Assembly (NCBI GenBank): GCA_050955105.1
Contig: JBPBQZ010000072.1
Coordinates: 1-18,032 of the forward strand
DNA: 18,032 nt
Reading direction: 5' to 3'
Origin: JBPBQZ01 sp050955105
Lineage (GTDB): Bacteria; Pseudomonadota; Gammaproteobacteria; Burkholderiales; Burkholderiaceae
Part shown: positions 1 to 7,143 of the stretch, piece by piece
How positions within the stretch are numbered: the stretch's first letter is position 1
Layout: each line of letters opens with the position of its first letter
Notes under the pieces: generated by a model
The model's input: the letters and a program-made list of their open reading frames with translations, nothing else
Databases searched by the model: none
Told to the model about the DNA's origin: nothing
Made by a program: the position numbers and the translations under genes

Positions 1-110
1 AATTTGCTGACGGCCGAAGGCGTGCAATTGAGGGTCCGTGCCGCGGCGGAAAAGCTGCTCTCGTCGGCTACGCGTAAAAACACGTCCAACTCACGAACTC
101 GATCATTCAT
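1..110 (-). CDS. LysR-family transcriptional regulator, N-terminus only (cut by window edge)
   Basis: The minus strand reads an open frame from ATG at 110 to the window edge, giving 36 residues. It begins MNDRVRELDVFLRVADESSF and continues into a SAAARTLNCTPSAVSK segment. This is the N-terminal winged helix-turn-helix of LysR-type regulators, whose usual pattern is LxxFxxVAexgSFsxAAxxLxxspsaVSk. The ligand-binding domain lies outside the window. The gene diverges from the CoA-transferase at 553 across about 440 bp, the classic arrangement for a LysR protein that controls its neighbour and itself. No strong Shine-Dalgarno precedes the ATG. The other nearby ATG, at 106, is in a different frame. 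The family call is firm despite the short length; the effector cannot be predicted. Confidence 0.85.
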   Translation of the reverse strand, partial: MNDRVRELDVFLRVADESSFSAAARTLNCTPSAVSK

Positions 111-146
111 ATCGACTGCACTTCACGCTCTCGCCTCTCCTCGCCG

Positions 147-162
147 TTCCGGTATGCCGGAA
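147..162. promoter_or_regulatory. Perfect dyad TTCCGG-N4-CCGGAA, candidate regulator operator
   Basis: The sequence TTCCGG TATG CCGGAA is a perfect 6-bp inverted repeat with a 4-bp spacer, 37-52 bases upstream of the lysR start codon. Its place suits autoregulation by the LysR protein. It does not match the textbook T-N11-A spacing exactly, so the assignment is tentative. Confidence 0.4.
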
Positions 163-171
163 TTTTGCGAT

Positions 172-199
172 GGAAAATTATACTCCAGTCCAATTTTCC
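172..199. promoter_or_regulatory. Perfect dyad GGAAAATT-N12-AATTTTCC, candidate operator
   Basis: GGAAAATT (172-179) and AATTTTCC (192-199) form a perfect 8-bp inverted repeat. The half-site centres are 20 bp apart, about two helical turns, on one face of the DNA. It lies next to the dyad at 147-162 and between divergent genes, so protein binding is more likely than a terminator; no T-run follows it. Confidence 0.4.
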
Positions 200-552
200 G
201 ATTTTTGAGACAACTGGCCGCGCCCACCGAGCGCCTGCGGCAACTGCGATGCAAATTCACAGGTGGTTTTCCTGCGCCCTTGCAAGGCCTCCATACCATG
301 GATTATCGGGCGCACGCGGCGCTGCACGCCTGATCTAGCGCGAGATTCTGCCAGGCTGGCGATGTATTGCGCATGCAAAACGCAAAATGGCCAATTGGCA
401 CGCCGCGATTACTTATTGTCGAATGTGTCGCCACGGATAACAATACGCGCGGGAACGCGTCCGCCTTAATTTCGAGACGGGAGTTCTGCCTCGCTCCGTC
501 GCGCGCCGATGTGCCGCTTTGTCCACGAGTTTCTATTCGAGTTATCTAATAA

Positions 553-1749
553 ATGTCCCAGACTGAAGAAGGAGCCGCCGCTCCGCACGAGGCGCTGAAG
601 GGAATTCGCGTCGTCGATTTCACGATCGTCATGGCGGGCCCGATGTGCACGCGCATGCTGGCCGACGTCGGTGCCGACGTGATCAAGATCGAATCGTCGG
701 TGGGTGACCTGGTGCGCCAGCGGCAACCGAAAAAAGGCGAAGTCAGCGCTTACTTCGCGTCGCTCAACTGCGGCAAGCGCAGCATCGTGCTCGACCTGCA
801 GTCCGACGAAGGCCGTGAAATTGCCCAGCAGTTAATTGAAAGCGCGGACGTCGTGGTGGAAAGCTTCCGTCCGGGCGTCATGCAGCGGCTGGGCCTCGAC
901 TACGCGGCCATGTCGGCGAAGAATCCTCGGCTCATCTATTGCTCGGTATCGGGCTTCGGCCAGACCGGTCCGCGCGCGAAATCGCCCGGCATCGCGCCGG
1001 TGATCCACGCGAAGTCGGGCTACGACCTGGCTTTCATGGGCTACCAGAACAATTCGGAGCGCCCGGCGAACAACGGCATTTTCATCGCCGATGTGCTCGC
1101 CGCAGGCCACGCGACGGCCGCTATCAATCTCGCGCTGTTCGATCGTGAACGTACCGGTCGCGGCCAGTCGATCGACGTTGCACTGATCGAGTCGGTACTC
1201 AGCATGCTGGTGTACGAAGTACAGGAAGCGCAAGCGCCCGATCTCAAGCCGCGTCAGGTCTATCAGCCAGTGCGCGCCAACGACGGCTTCGTGATGGTTG
1301 CGGCGATCAGTCCCAAGAACATGGAAACGCTGTTCAACGTGATCGGTTTGCCCGAGCTGAAGAACGATCCGCGCTTCGCCACGGTCTCGGCGAAAGAAGA
1401 CAACTGGCACGCACTGCTGGCCATTATTGAAGGCTGGACGTCACAACGCTCGGCGATCGAATGCGAGCAGACCTTCATGGCCGCGGGCGTGCCGTCGGCG
1501 CGCTATGCCACGGTCGCCGAAGCGATGGCCGATCCGCAGATCCGCGGACGCGGTACCCTGGAACGCATCGGCAATGATGATTTCAATTTCGAGGTCGTCA
1601 ATCCGCCGTTCAAGATGTCCGGCACGGTGGCCAAGGCACGCCAGCGTATTCCTGGTCTGGGCGAGCATACCGATGAAGTGTTGAAGGAAGTGCTGGGCCT
1701 GGATCCGACGTCGCCCAAGGTGTTGCGCGCCAAAGGCCAGTCGAAGTAG
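553..1749 (+). CDS. Class III (CaiB/BaiF family) CoA-transferase
   Basis: This 398-aa cytoplasmic enzyme should move CoA from an acyl-CoA donor to a carboxylic acid through an Asp-bound mixed anhydride. The length is normal for the family. The N-terminus has the family pattern LKGIRVVDFTIVMAGP (15-30) followed by LADVGADVIKIES (36-48). GFGQTGP is at 134-140. The likely catalytic aspartate is D180 in GIFIADVLAA, and GLGEHTDEVL near the C-terminus (368-377) is typical. Two tandem TAA codons sit directly before ATG 553, so no longer start is possible in this frame, yet there is no clear Shine-Dalgarno. A divergent LysR gene lies upstream, and the gene converges on an acyl-CoA dehydrogenase/hydratase pair. 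This suggests it activates the acid they degrade. The substrate cannot be named; similarity to CaiB alone does not imply carnitine. Confidence 0.93.
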   Translation: MSQTEEGAAAPHEALKGIRVVDFTIVMAGPMCTRMLADVGADVIKIESSVGDLVRQRQPKKGEVSAYFASLNCGKRSIVLDLQSDEGREIAQQLIESADVVVESFRPGVMQRLGLDYAAMSAKNPRLIYCSVSGFGQTGPRAKSPGIAPVIHAKSGYDLAFMGYQNNSERPANNGIFIADVLAAGHATAAINLALFDRERTGRGQSIDVALIESVLSMLVYEVQEAQAPDLKPRQVYQPVRANDGFVMVAAISPKNMETLFNVIGLPELKNDPRFATVSAKEDNWHALLAIIEGWTSQRSAIECEQTFMAAGVPSARYATVAEAMADPQIRGRGTLERIGNDDFNFEVVNPPFKMSGTVAKARQRIPGLGEHTDEVLKEVLGLDPTSPKVLRAKGQSK

Positions 1750-1781
1750 CTTGGGCGTTGGGGTGACCCGACGCGGCATAA

Positions 1782-1815
1782 AAAAAGGGACGCCGTTAAT
1801 TCAGCGTCCCTTTTT
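1782..1815. terminator. Bidirectional rho-independent terminator
   Basis: AAAAAGGGACGC (1782-1793) and GCGTCCCTTTTT (1804-1815) pair perfectly over 12 bp around a 10-base loop. There is an A-run on the left and a T-run on the right, with TTTT again at 1817-1820. It can therefore end transcripts of the CoA-transferase on the plus strand and of the acyl-CoA dehydrogenase operon on the minus strand. Confidence 0.88.
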
Positions 1816-1916
1816 GTTTTCTGCCAGACGACTCGACCAGCCATCCGGCGTGCGCTGCACATTACCGCACCCACGGGCCGACTCCGAAGCGCCGGCCACG
1901 CACGGCGCCGCAGCGC

Positions 1917-4151
1917 TTAACGCGGCAGATTCAAGCCACGCTGCGCGATCAAGGTGCGCTGGATTTCATTGGTACCGATACTGATCACCCACATTAGCGA
2001 GTGCCGCAGTCCTTGCTCGAACTTGCCGTTCGACAAACGCCCCGGCATACCTTCCGACAGAGCGGCACGCGTGCCGAGAATGTCCAGTGCGGCCTCGCCG
2101 ATGCGCTCCATCAGCTCTCCCGAAAATACCTTGCTGATGGCGCCCAGTTCAGGCGGCGTCGCGCCGTCGACGATCATCGCCGCGCAGTACACCATCAATT
2201 GGCGTCCCACTTCGATATCGGCGGCCAACTCGGCAATCTTCTGGCGCACCAGCGGGTCGGCGTCCAGCTTGGCTTGCTTCACCTCGGCGCACAGCATCTC
2301 GAACAGATGCACGACCTTCAAGACGATGCCGCCGCCGATCAGGCCGCGCTCGGTCGCCAGCGCACTCGTCAGCACCTTCCAGCCGCCGTTCACCTCGCCC
2401 ACCAGCGCGTCGGCCGGCAGGCGTACGTTGTCATAGAAGATATTGGCAAAGCTGCCGTCGTACATCGTCTTGGCCGGCTTCACGGTGATGCCCGGCGAAT
2501 CCATCGGCACCACGAACATGCTGATGCCTGCATGCTTCGGCGTGGCTGCCGCATCGGTGCGCGCGGCGAGGAACATGTATTTGCCCCACCAGGTGGTGGT
2601 CCAGATCTTCTGGCCGTTGATTACCCACTCATCGCCATCACGCACCGCGCTCGTGCGCAACGAGGCCAGGTCAGAACCGGCGTCCGGTTCGCTGTAGCCC
2701 ATGCCGTGCATCGCTTCGCCATGCAACATCTCAGGCAGGTACTTGGCCTTCTGCGCGGCGGTCCCAAAAAGGATCAGCGCATTGGCCTGCACGGTAGCGC
2801 CCGCGCGCGGCGCCTCGGCGCGCTCCATTTCTTCGAAGAATGCCAATTGCTGCAGCGGCGTGCCGGCCAAGCCGCCTTCCGACTTGGGCCACGACAAGCC
2901 CAACCATGGGGTCTTGCCAATGTCCTTCGCAAAACTCGGATCGAATTCGCGATCGTGGAAATGCAGTTTGTCGTAGGCCTGCTTGCGCTCGCCCGACCAG
3001 TGCTCGTCCAGCCACTGCCGCACTGATTCACGCAAGGCATTGCCGGCCTCGCCCATATCGTATTTCGGCAAGACGTCGCCACCCGCGAACACATAGCCGG
3101 CCACCTGCTCGCGCGCCGCGCGCTGGCCGCCGTGCAGAATCATGTCGGTATGTACGCGCTTGAAATGACGCGGCGCTTCATGCTCTTCCGCATAACCGAT
3201 CGCGCCAAACGCATGCTGGGTTTCGATCGACACCTGGCGCAGCGCTGGCGACGCGAAAGCAAACGCGGCGGCGGCGAAATAGCGCCAGTCGGCAATTTGA
3301 TAATCGTAGTTCGCCGCCGCGTTATGCACCGTCAGCCGGGCGCCTTCCAGACTGATCAGGCAATTCGCCAACTTGTGCTGGATCGCCTGGAAGCTGCCGA
3401 TCGGCTTGCCGAACTGCTTACGCTCTTTCGCATAGTCAACCACCATCTCAAAAGAACGGCGGGCCGCGCCATGCGCACGCGCCTGCAGACAGACACGGAA
3501 GATCAAGCTCAGATCGGCCAGGCGTTCGCTGGCCACCGGCACCAGCGTAGCGTTGGCGCCGTCGAGTACCGCTTCGGCCAGGCCCATGCCGCCCAGCGCA
3601 CGCGTTTCCGCGAAACTCACACCGGCACCGTTGCAGTCGACCACTGCCAGCGCTGTCGGATTGCCCACGGCAACCAGCAAATGCGTGGCCGTATGACCGC
3701 CTTCCACGAAGCGCAGCGTGCCGCTGAGCTTGCCGCCTTCCAGCACGGCACGGCCGACGTTCGGATCAGGGTCGAATTCGCCAAAAGAAAAGCTGATGCG
3801 GGCGTCGCCGCCATGCAGCGTATCGAGCAGCGTCGCCGCCTCGGCGTGCGCCGTGCGCGCATCGGTAAGCGCGAGATTCGTCAGCACCGCGCCCAGTACC
3901 GGCGCCGGACAGGCCGCGCGGCCCAGTTCTTCCATGACGATGGCGATTTCGCGCAGGCCGCCTTCACTCGGATCGGTGCCCAGCGTCGCCAGGCCGAGCT
4001 CGGCCAGCTTTTGCCAGATCTCGGCTACGGCTTTTGGATCGGATGCGCGCTCTACCGCCGTAGCGGCCGGCCAGTACTGTTCGAGAAAGCCGCGCACCGA
4101 GTCGCGCAGCATTTGACGTTCTTCGTCGGTGGGCAGAACTGTTTCAGCCAT
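1917..4151 (-). CDS. Tandem two-domain acyl-CoA dehydrogenase (fused pseudo-dimer)
   Basis: This 744-aa flavoprotein is about twice the usual 380-400 aa. It should introduce the alpha-beta double bond into an acyl-CoA and pass electrons to ETF. Domain 1 spans about 1-360 and domain 2 about 365-744. Domain 1 keeps RKQFGKPIGSFQAIQHKLA (245-263), the usual flavin-contacting stretch, but lacks the middle-domain motif. Domain 2 keeps YSEPDAGSDL (486-495) and IGTNEIQR (725-732) but has no RxxFGxPI stretch. The usual YEGT glutamate position reads SIGT. E601 in TERGLIG is where isovaleryl- and long-chain enzymes are thought to place their base (from memory). Mycobacterial FadE34 is a known fused example. 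ATG 4151 is chosen because GGAG (4158-4161) lies 6 bases upstream and the acyl-CoA dehydrogenase fold begins there. It follows the hydratase gene by 95 bp, probably in one operon. The substrate is unknown; bulky or branched acyl-CoAs are plausible. Confidence 0.93.
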   Translation of the reverse strand: MAETVLPTDEERQMLRDSVRGFLEQYWPAATAVERASDPKAVAEIWQKLAELGLATLGTDPSEGGLREIAIVMEELGRAACPAPVLGAVLTNLALTDARTAHAEAATLLDTLHGGDARISFSFGEFDPDPNVGRAVLEGGKLSGTLRFVEGGHTATHLLVAVGNPTALAVVDCNGAGVSFAETRALGGMGLAEAVLDGANATLVPVASERLADLSLIFRVCLQARAHGAARRSFEMVVDYAKERKQFGKPIGSFQAIQHKLANCLISLEGARLTVHNAAANYDYQIADWRYFAAAAFAFASPALRQVSIETQHAFGAIGYAEEHEAPRHFKRVHTDMILHGGQRAAREQVAGYVFAGGDVLPKYDMGEAGNALRESVRQWLDEHWSGERKQAYDKLHFHDREFDPSFAKDIGKTPWLGLSWPKSEGGLAGTPLQQLAFFEEMERAEAPRAGATVQANALILFGTAAQKAKYLPEMLHGEAMHGMGYSEPDAGSDLASLRTSAVRDGDEWVINGQKIWTTTWWGKYMFLAARTDAAATPKHAGISMFVVPMDSPGITVKPAKTMYDGSFANIFYDNVRLPADALVGEVNGGWKVLTSALATERGLIGGGIVLKVVHLFEMLCAEVKQAKLDADPLVRQKIAELAADIEVGRQLMVYCAAMIVDGATPPELGAISKVFSGELMERIGEAALDILGTRAALSEGMPGRLSNGKFEQGLRHSLMWVISIGTNEIQRTLIAQRGLNLPR

Positions 4152-4246
4152 CCAAAACTCCGTGTATCGATTAAGTATTCGTTGCGTCGCGCGGGGCGTG
4201 GCACGCGCAGCGCCAATGTGGCCGCAGTCTGTGTAGCGTGATGCCG

Positions 4247-5026
4247 CTAGCGGCCCTTCCAGGCTGGCTTGCGCTTTTCGAGAAACGCCTTGATGCCTTC
4301 GCGCGTATCTTCGGCGCTGCGCAAAACACCGCCGAGTTGCTCGCGCCTGCGGCCGATATCGGACAGCAGTTGCTGCCCCTCCAGCGCATCGAGCGCGACC
4401 TGCTTGGTGGCGCGCACTGCCAGCGGCGAACACAGCAATATCTCATCGGCCCAGCGGCGCGCCGCTGCCATCACGGTTCCCGCCGGCACCACTTCGTTCA
4501 CCAGGCCCCAGCGATGCGCTTCGGCCGCGTCGATCTTCTTGCCGGTGAGCAGCAGACCCATGGCAATGGCCGGCGGCATTCTCAGCGTCAGGCGTGCCGC
4601 GCCACCGCCCAGGGCAGCAAAGCCCACCCGCGGCTCGGTCAGCCCGAAACGCGCGCGTTCATCGGCGATGACGATATCCGAACACAGCGCGATCTCCATG
4701 CCGCCGCCGAGTGCATAGCCATTGACTGCGGCAATGATCGGCTTGGTGATGTCGGCACGCTCGGCCATGCCGGCCCAGCCAGTATCGGGCATCGGATCGT
4801 CGAAGCCATCGGCGAGGTCGTGCCCGGCGCAAAACGCTTTGTCGCCGCTGCCGGTGATGATGGCGACCCACAAGTCGGGATCGGCCTGGAACGCGTCCCA
4901 CACGGCCGACAGCTCGTGGCAAGCGGGTGCGTGCAGGCTGTTCATCACCTGCGGACGATCGAGCGTGACGATCAGCAGGTGTCCTGCCGTTTCGGTCCGA
5001 ATGAAATCACCGCTGCGTGGCGCCAT
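4247..5026 (-). CDS. Enoyl-CoA hydratase/isomerase family protein (crotonase fold)
   Basis: This 259-aa cytoplasmic enzyme probably adds water to a 2-enoyl-CoA, the step after the acyl-CoA dehydrogenase encoded 95 bp downstream. AFCAGHDL (64-71) and YALGGGMEIAL (104-114) form the oxyanion hole. Both glutamates used by true hydratases appear present, E111 in GGGMEIA and E131 in LTEPRVG, which supports hydratase over isomerase or hydrolase activity. The C-terminus REGIKAFLEKRKPAW is the standard crotonase tail. ATG 5026 has AGGA at 5033-5036, 6 bases upstream. It is the first gene of a two-gene minus-strand operon, with a candidate promoter at 5188-5216. Carnitine-type dehydratase (CaiD) is a relative, but nothing else here supports carnitine metabolism. 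Confidence 0.93.
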   Translation of the reverse strand: MAPRSGDFIRTETAGHLLIVTLDRPQVMNSLHAPACHELSAVWDAFQADPDLWVAIITGSGDKAFCAGHDLADGFDDPMPDTGWAGMAERADITKPIIAAVNGYALGGGMEIALCSDIVIADERARFGLTEPRVGFAALGGGAARLTLRMPPAIAMGLLLTGKKIDAAEAHRWGLVNEVVPAGTVMAAARRWADEILLCSPLAVRATKQVALDALEGQQLLSDIGRRREQLGGVLRSAEDTREGIKAFLEKRKPAWKGR

Positions 5027-5341
5027 GCGTTTTCCTGGTTGGACATTCTACGAACAATTGCAGGCCCGGTCGGTGAAAACCCTATGCTCTGGCGGCACAG
5101 GATGTTTGCCGAGCTTTCCGTGGGCTGCGCGATGCGCATTTCGCGAAGGACTATGCGACGCGACCGTCGGCTGAATAGACGCGTTGCATTTTACCGAAGA
5201 AGACGGGGTATTTCGAGATAGTGGCGCTGCGGCCGCCGTGGACGAGGCAACTGCCATGCTGCCTTTGAACTTGCACGAGAGATCCAGGGACGCGGCACGG
5301 GCCGATCCTGCCCCCCTACAAAACGACGTGAAGCGAGCAAC
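5027..5341. promoter_or_regulatory. Intergenic leader of the hydratase/acyl-CoA dehydrogenase operon
   Basis: No convincing gene occurs in these 315 bases. The stretch lies between the hydratase start and the terminator of the GMC gene, so the promoter of the hydratase/dehydrogenase operon should be here. The best candidate is listed at 5188-5216. A second TAGAAT hexamer on the minus strand (5045-5050) lies close to the start codon but has a poor -35 partner. Confidence 0.5.
5188..5216 (-). promoter_or_regulatory. Candidate sigma-70 promoter for hydratase/dehydrogenase operon
   Basis: On the minus strand, TCGAAA (5211-5216) is followed after 17 bases by TAAAAT (5188-5193). The -10 matches five of six consensus positions and the -35 four of six. 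Transcription would start near 5181, leaving about a 155-base leader. This was found by eye and is only moderately supported. Confidence 0.35.
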
Positions 5342-5378
5342 AAAAAAGCCGGCCGCAATCAACCGCGGCCGGCTTTTT
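5342..5378 (-). terminator. Rho-independent terminator of the GMC gene
   Basis: AAAAAGCCGGCCGC (5343-5356) and GCGGCCGGCTTTTT (5365-5378) pair perfectly over 14 bp around an 8-base loop. It lies 23 bases past the GMC stop codon. Read on the minus strand the stem ends in a run of six T, a strong intrinsic terminator. It separates the GMC transcript from the hydratase/dehydrogenase operon downstream. Confidence 0.88.
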
Positions 5379-5400
5379 CGAAACGATCAACCCAATCGGA

Positions 5401-7050
5401 CTACGCCTCAATCAGCTCCGCCTGTTCCACCATGCTGCCGGTAAGAATGAACTCCGCCGCGCGTTCGCCGATCATCATCGAGGGCGCGCTGGTGTTGCCG
5501 CCGATGAGGGTAGGCATGATCGACGCATCGGCCACCCGCAAACCTTCCGTCCCATAAACTCGCAGCCGCGCATCGACCACCGCTTCGACATCGCTTTGCG
5601 GACCCATCTTGCAACTGCCGACCGGGTGATAGGCCGTCAACACCTGCGCGCGCACCGCGGCTTCGAGCTGTGCGTCGCTCTGCACCGCCGGACCCGGCTC
5701 CAGTTCGCGTTGCGTATGCCGACGCAAGGCCTCGCCGTGCATGATCTTGCGTGCTTCCTTGTAGCCGCGCACCAGCGTATCGACCTCTTCCTGACGTGCC
5801 AGGAAATTCGCGTTGAGAATCGGGTGATCGAGCGGATTGCTCGACGCCAGTTCGATATTGCCGCGGCTACTGGGACGCAGCAGGTGGATCAATACCAGGA
5901 AGCCATGGTTGCGCGGAATCACTTTGGCGGTGCCCTTCAGGCCCACCAGGAAGGTCATCTGCACGTCTGGACGATGCAGTCCTGGCAGCGTGCGCAGGAA
6001 GCCGCCCGACTCGGCGGCGTTCGACGCCAGCATGCCGGTGCGTCCGAACAGATAACTGAACGGGCTGCCGACGAGACGCGGCAAAGTGCGCATCGACAGC
6101 GCATAGGATTCGGCGCTCGGATTGTCCATCGACACGAAGGTCGTCGGATGATCTTGCAGATTCAAACCGACTCCCGGCAACACCTGCACCGGCGCAATGC
6201 CGTGCTTGCGCAGTTGCGCTTCCGGGCCAATGCCCGACAGCATCAGCAGTTGCGGTGAATTGATCGCGCCGCCCGACAGCACCACTTCTTCAGCGGCCGT
6301 GAGTTGCGAGCGCTGGCCATCACGCACGATGGTGATGCCGGTCGCGCGCGCGCCACGGAAATCGATACGCTCGACCATGGTGTCGGTGAACACCTGCAGA
6401 TTCGGACGGTCCCAAATGGGATGCACGAAGGCGCGCGAGCTGCTCAGCCGCACGCCGCTGCGCTGGTTCACTTCGTACTGGCCGAAACCGTCTTGCTCGG
6501 CGCCGTTGAAATCGTCGTTGCGCCGATGCCCGGCCTGCACCGCGGCTTCGACGAAGGCACGCGCCAGCGGGTTGTAGCTACGCGGCGCCTCCACGTCGAG
6601 TTCGCCGCCCACGCCGTGATAAGCCGACGCGCCGCGCTTGCGGTTTTCCTGGCGCTTGTAGGCCGGCAACACGTCGTCGTAGCCCCAGCCCTCGTTGCCG
6701 AGCGCCGCCCAGTCTTCATAATCGGTGCGATGGCCGCGGATATAGACCGAGCCGTTCAAGGAACTGCAACCGCCCATCAATTTGCCGCGCGGGCAGATGA
6801 TGCTGCGGTTGCCAACCGCGGCGCCGCCGTTGAAAGTGTGTTGCCAGTTATAGCGCGCATGCGGCAATAACAAGATATTGCCGACCGGCAGCTTGGTTTT
6901 GAGATTGGTGGGGAACTCGCGATCGGAAGGCCCTGCCTCGATCAGTGCCACCTTTACCGCCGGATCGGCCGACAGGCGATTGGCGATCACGCAACCGGCG
7001 GAGCCGGCACCGATAACGATGTAGTCGAATCCTTCTACCGAACGCTGCAT
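5401..7050 (-). CDS. GMC-family FAD-dependent alcohol dehydrogenase (choline dehydrogenase-like)
   Basis: This 549-aa flavoenzyme should oxidise an alcohol to an aldehyde with FAD. The Rossmann motif FDYIVIGAGSAGCVIANRL is at 8-26. The first GMC signature PRGKLMGGCSSLNGSVYIRG spans 87-106 and the second, GGAINSPQLLMLSGIG, about 260-275. The active-site pair is H475 in YHPVGSCKMG and N519 in GGNTSAPSMMIGE, the His-Asn pair of dehydrogenase-type GMC enzymes. Length is close to BetA (about 556 aa), but the NTSAP motif is nearer to generic alcohol dehydrogenases of the AlkJ type, so betA is not assigned. ATG 7050 is preferred over an in-frame TTG at 7056 because GGAG at 7059-7062 is 8 bases from the ATG but only 2 from the TTG. 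No signal peptide is seen. Strong terminators flank it on both sides, so its promoter is unclear. Confidence 0.92.
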   Translation of the reverse strand: MQRSVEGFDYIVIGAGSAGCVIANRLSADPAVKVALIEAGPSDREFPTNLKTKLPVGNILLLPHARYNWQHTFNGGAAVGNRSIICPRGKLMGGCSSLNGSVYIRGHRTDYEDWAALGNEGWGYDDVLPAYKRQENRKRGASAYHGVGGELDVEAPRSYNPLARAFVEAAVQAGHRRNDDFNGAEQDGFGQYEVNQRSGVRLSSSRAFVHPIWDRPNLQVFTDTMVERIDFRGARATGITIVRDGQRSQLTAAEEVVLSGGAINSPQLLMLSGIGPEAQLRKHGIAPVQVLPGVGLNLQDHPTTFVSMDNPSAESYALSMRTLPRLVGSPFSYLFGRTGMLASNAAESGGFLRTLPGLHRPDVQMTFLVGLKGTAKVIPRNHGFLVLIHLLRPSSRGNIELASSNPLDHPILNANFLARQEEVDTLVRGYKEARKIMHGEALRRHTQRELEPGPAVQSDAQLEAAVRAQVLTAYHPVGSCKMGPQSDVEAVVDARLRVYGTEGLRVADASIMPTLIGGNTSAPSMMIGERAAEFILTGSMVEQAELIEA

Positions 7051-7058
7051 GGTCAATA

Positions 7059-7062
7059 CTCC
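7059..7062 (-). promoter_or_regulatory. Shine-Dalgarno that decides the GMC start
   Basis: GGAG on the minus strand lies 8 bases before ATG 7050 and only 2 bases before the alternative in-frame TTG at 7056. The spacing selects the ATG and gives a protein two residues shorter than the longest reading. Confidence 0.7.
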
Positions 7063-7088
7063 GCAATCCCGAGCTGATTGTTCGAAAT

Positions 7089-7130
7089 AAAAAAACGGGG
7101 TGCGGCCGGCTCAGGTCCGGCCGCACCCCG
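7089..7130 (-). terminator. Strong rho-independent terminator after the liv genes
   Basis: CGGGGTGCGGCCGG (7096-7109) and CCGGCCGCACCCCG (7117-7130) form a perfect 14-bp GC-rich stem with a 7-base loop. Seven T follow on the minus strand (complement of A at 7089-7095), then ATTT. It sits 14 bases past the fusion gene's stop codon and only about 39 bases before the GMC start codon. Confidence 0.9.
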
Positions 7131-7143
7131 CATGCATCACATC

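Larger units (their letters stand above)
111..552. promoter_or_regulatory. Intergenic regulatory region between divergent lysR and CoA-transferase genes
   Basis: No convincing gene lies in these 442 bases. The region holds two perfect inverted repeats listed separately (147-162 and 172-199) and a 10-bp palindrome GCCAATTGGC at 390-399. The CoA-transferase side has no good Shine-Dalgarno in the 15 bases before its ATG. I found no sigma-70 promoter with both hexamers close to consensus, which would fit an activator-dependent promoter. Confidence 0.6.

Noticed and set aside
4..333. A 109-codon plus-strand open frame at the left edge
   Set aside because: It runs opposite to the LysR coding sequence and through the regulatory dyads, and its product resembles nothing.
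3132..4241. A 369-codon plus-strand open frame opposite the acyl-CoA dehydrogenase
   Set aside because: It is an Arg/Gln-rich antisense shadow with no motif, covering a well-supported gene.
4152..4433. In-frame N-terminal extension of the acyl-CoA dehydrogenase
   Set aside because: It overlaps the hydratase gene in another frame, is Arg/Ala-rich without domain similarity, and a good Shine-Dalgarno precedes ATG 4151.
553..5026. Carnitine pathway (CaiB, CaiA and CaiD) reading of the CoA-transferase, dehydrogenase and hydratase
   Set aside because: Only family-level likeness exists. The dehydrogenase is a double-length fusion, and no carnitine-CoA ligase, transporter or dedicated flavoproteins are present.
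5401..7050. Assignment of the GMC enzyme as choline dehydrogenase betA
   Set aside because: No betaine aldehyde dehydrogenase or betI neighbour exists, and the C-terminal NTSAP motif is nearer to generic alcohol dehydrogenases of this family.
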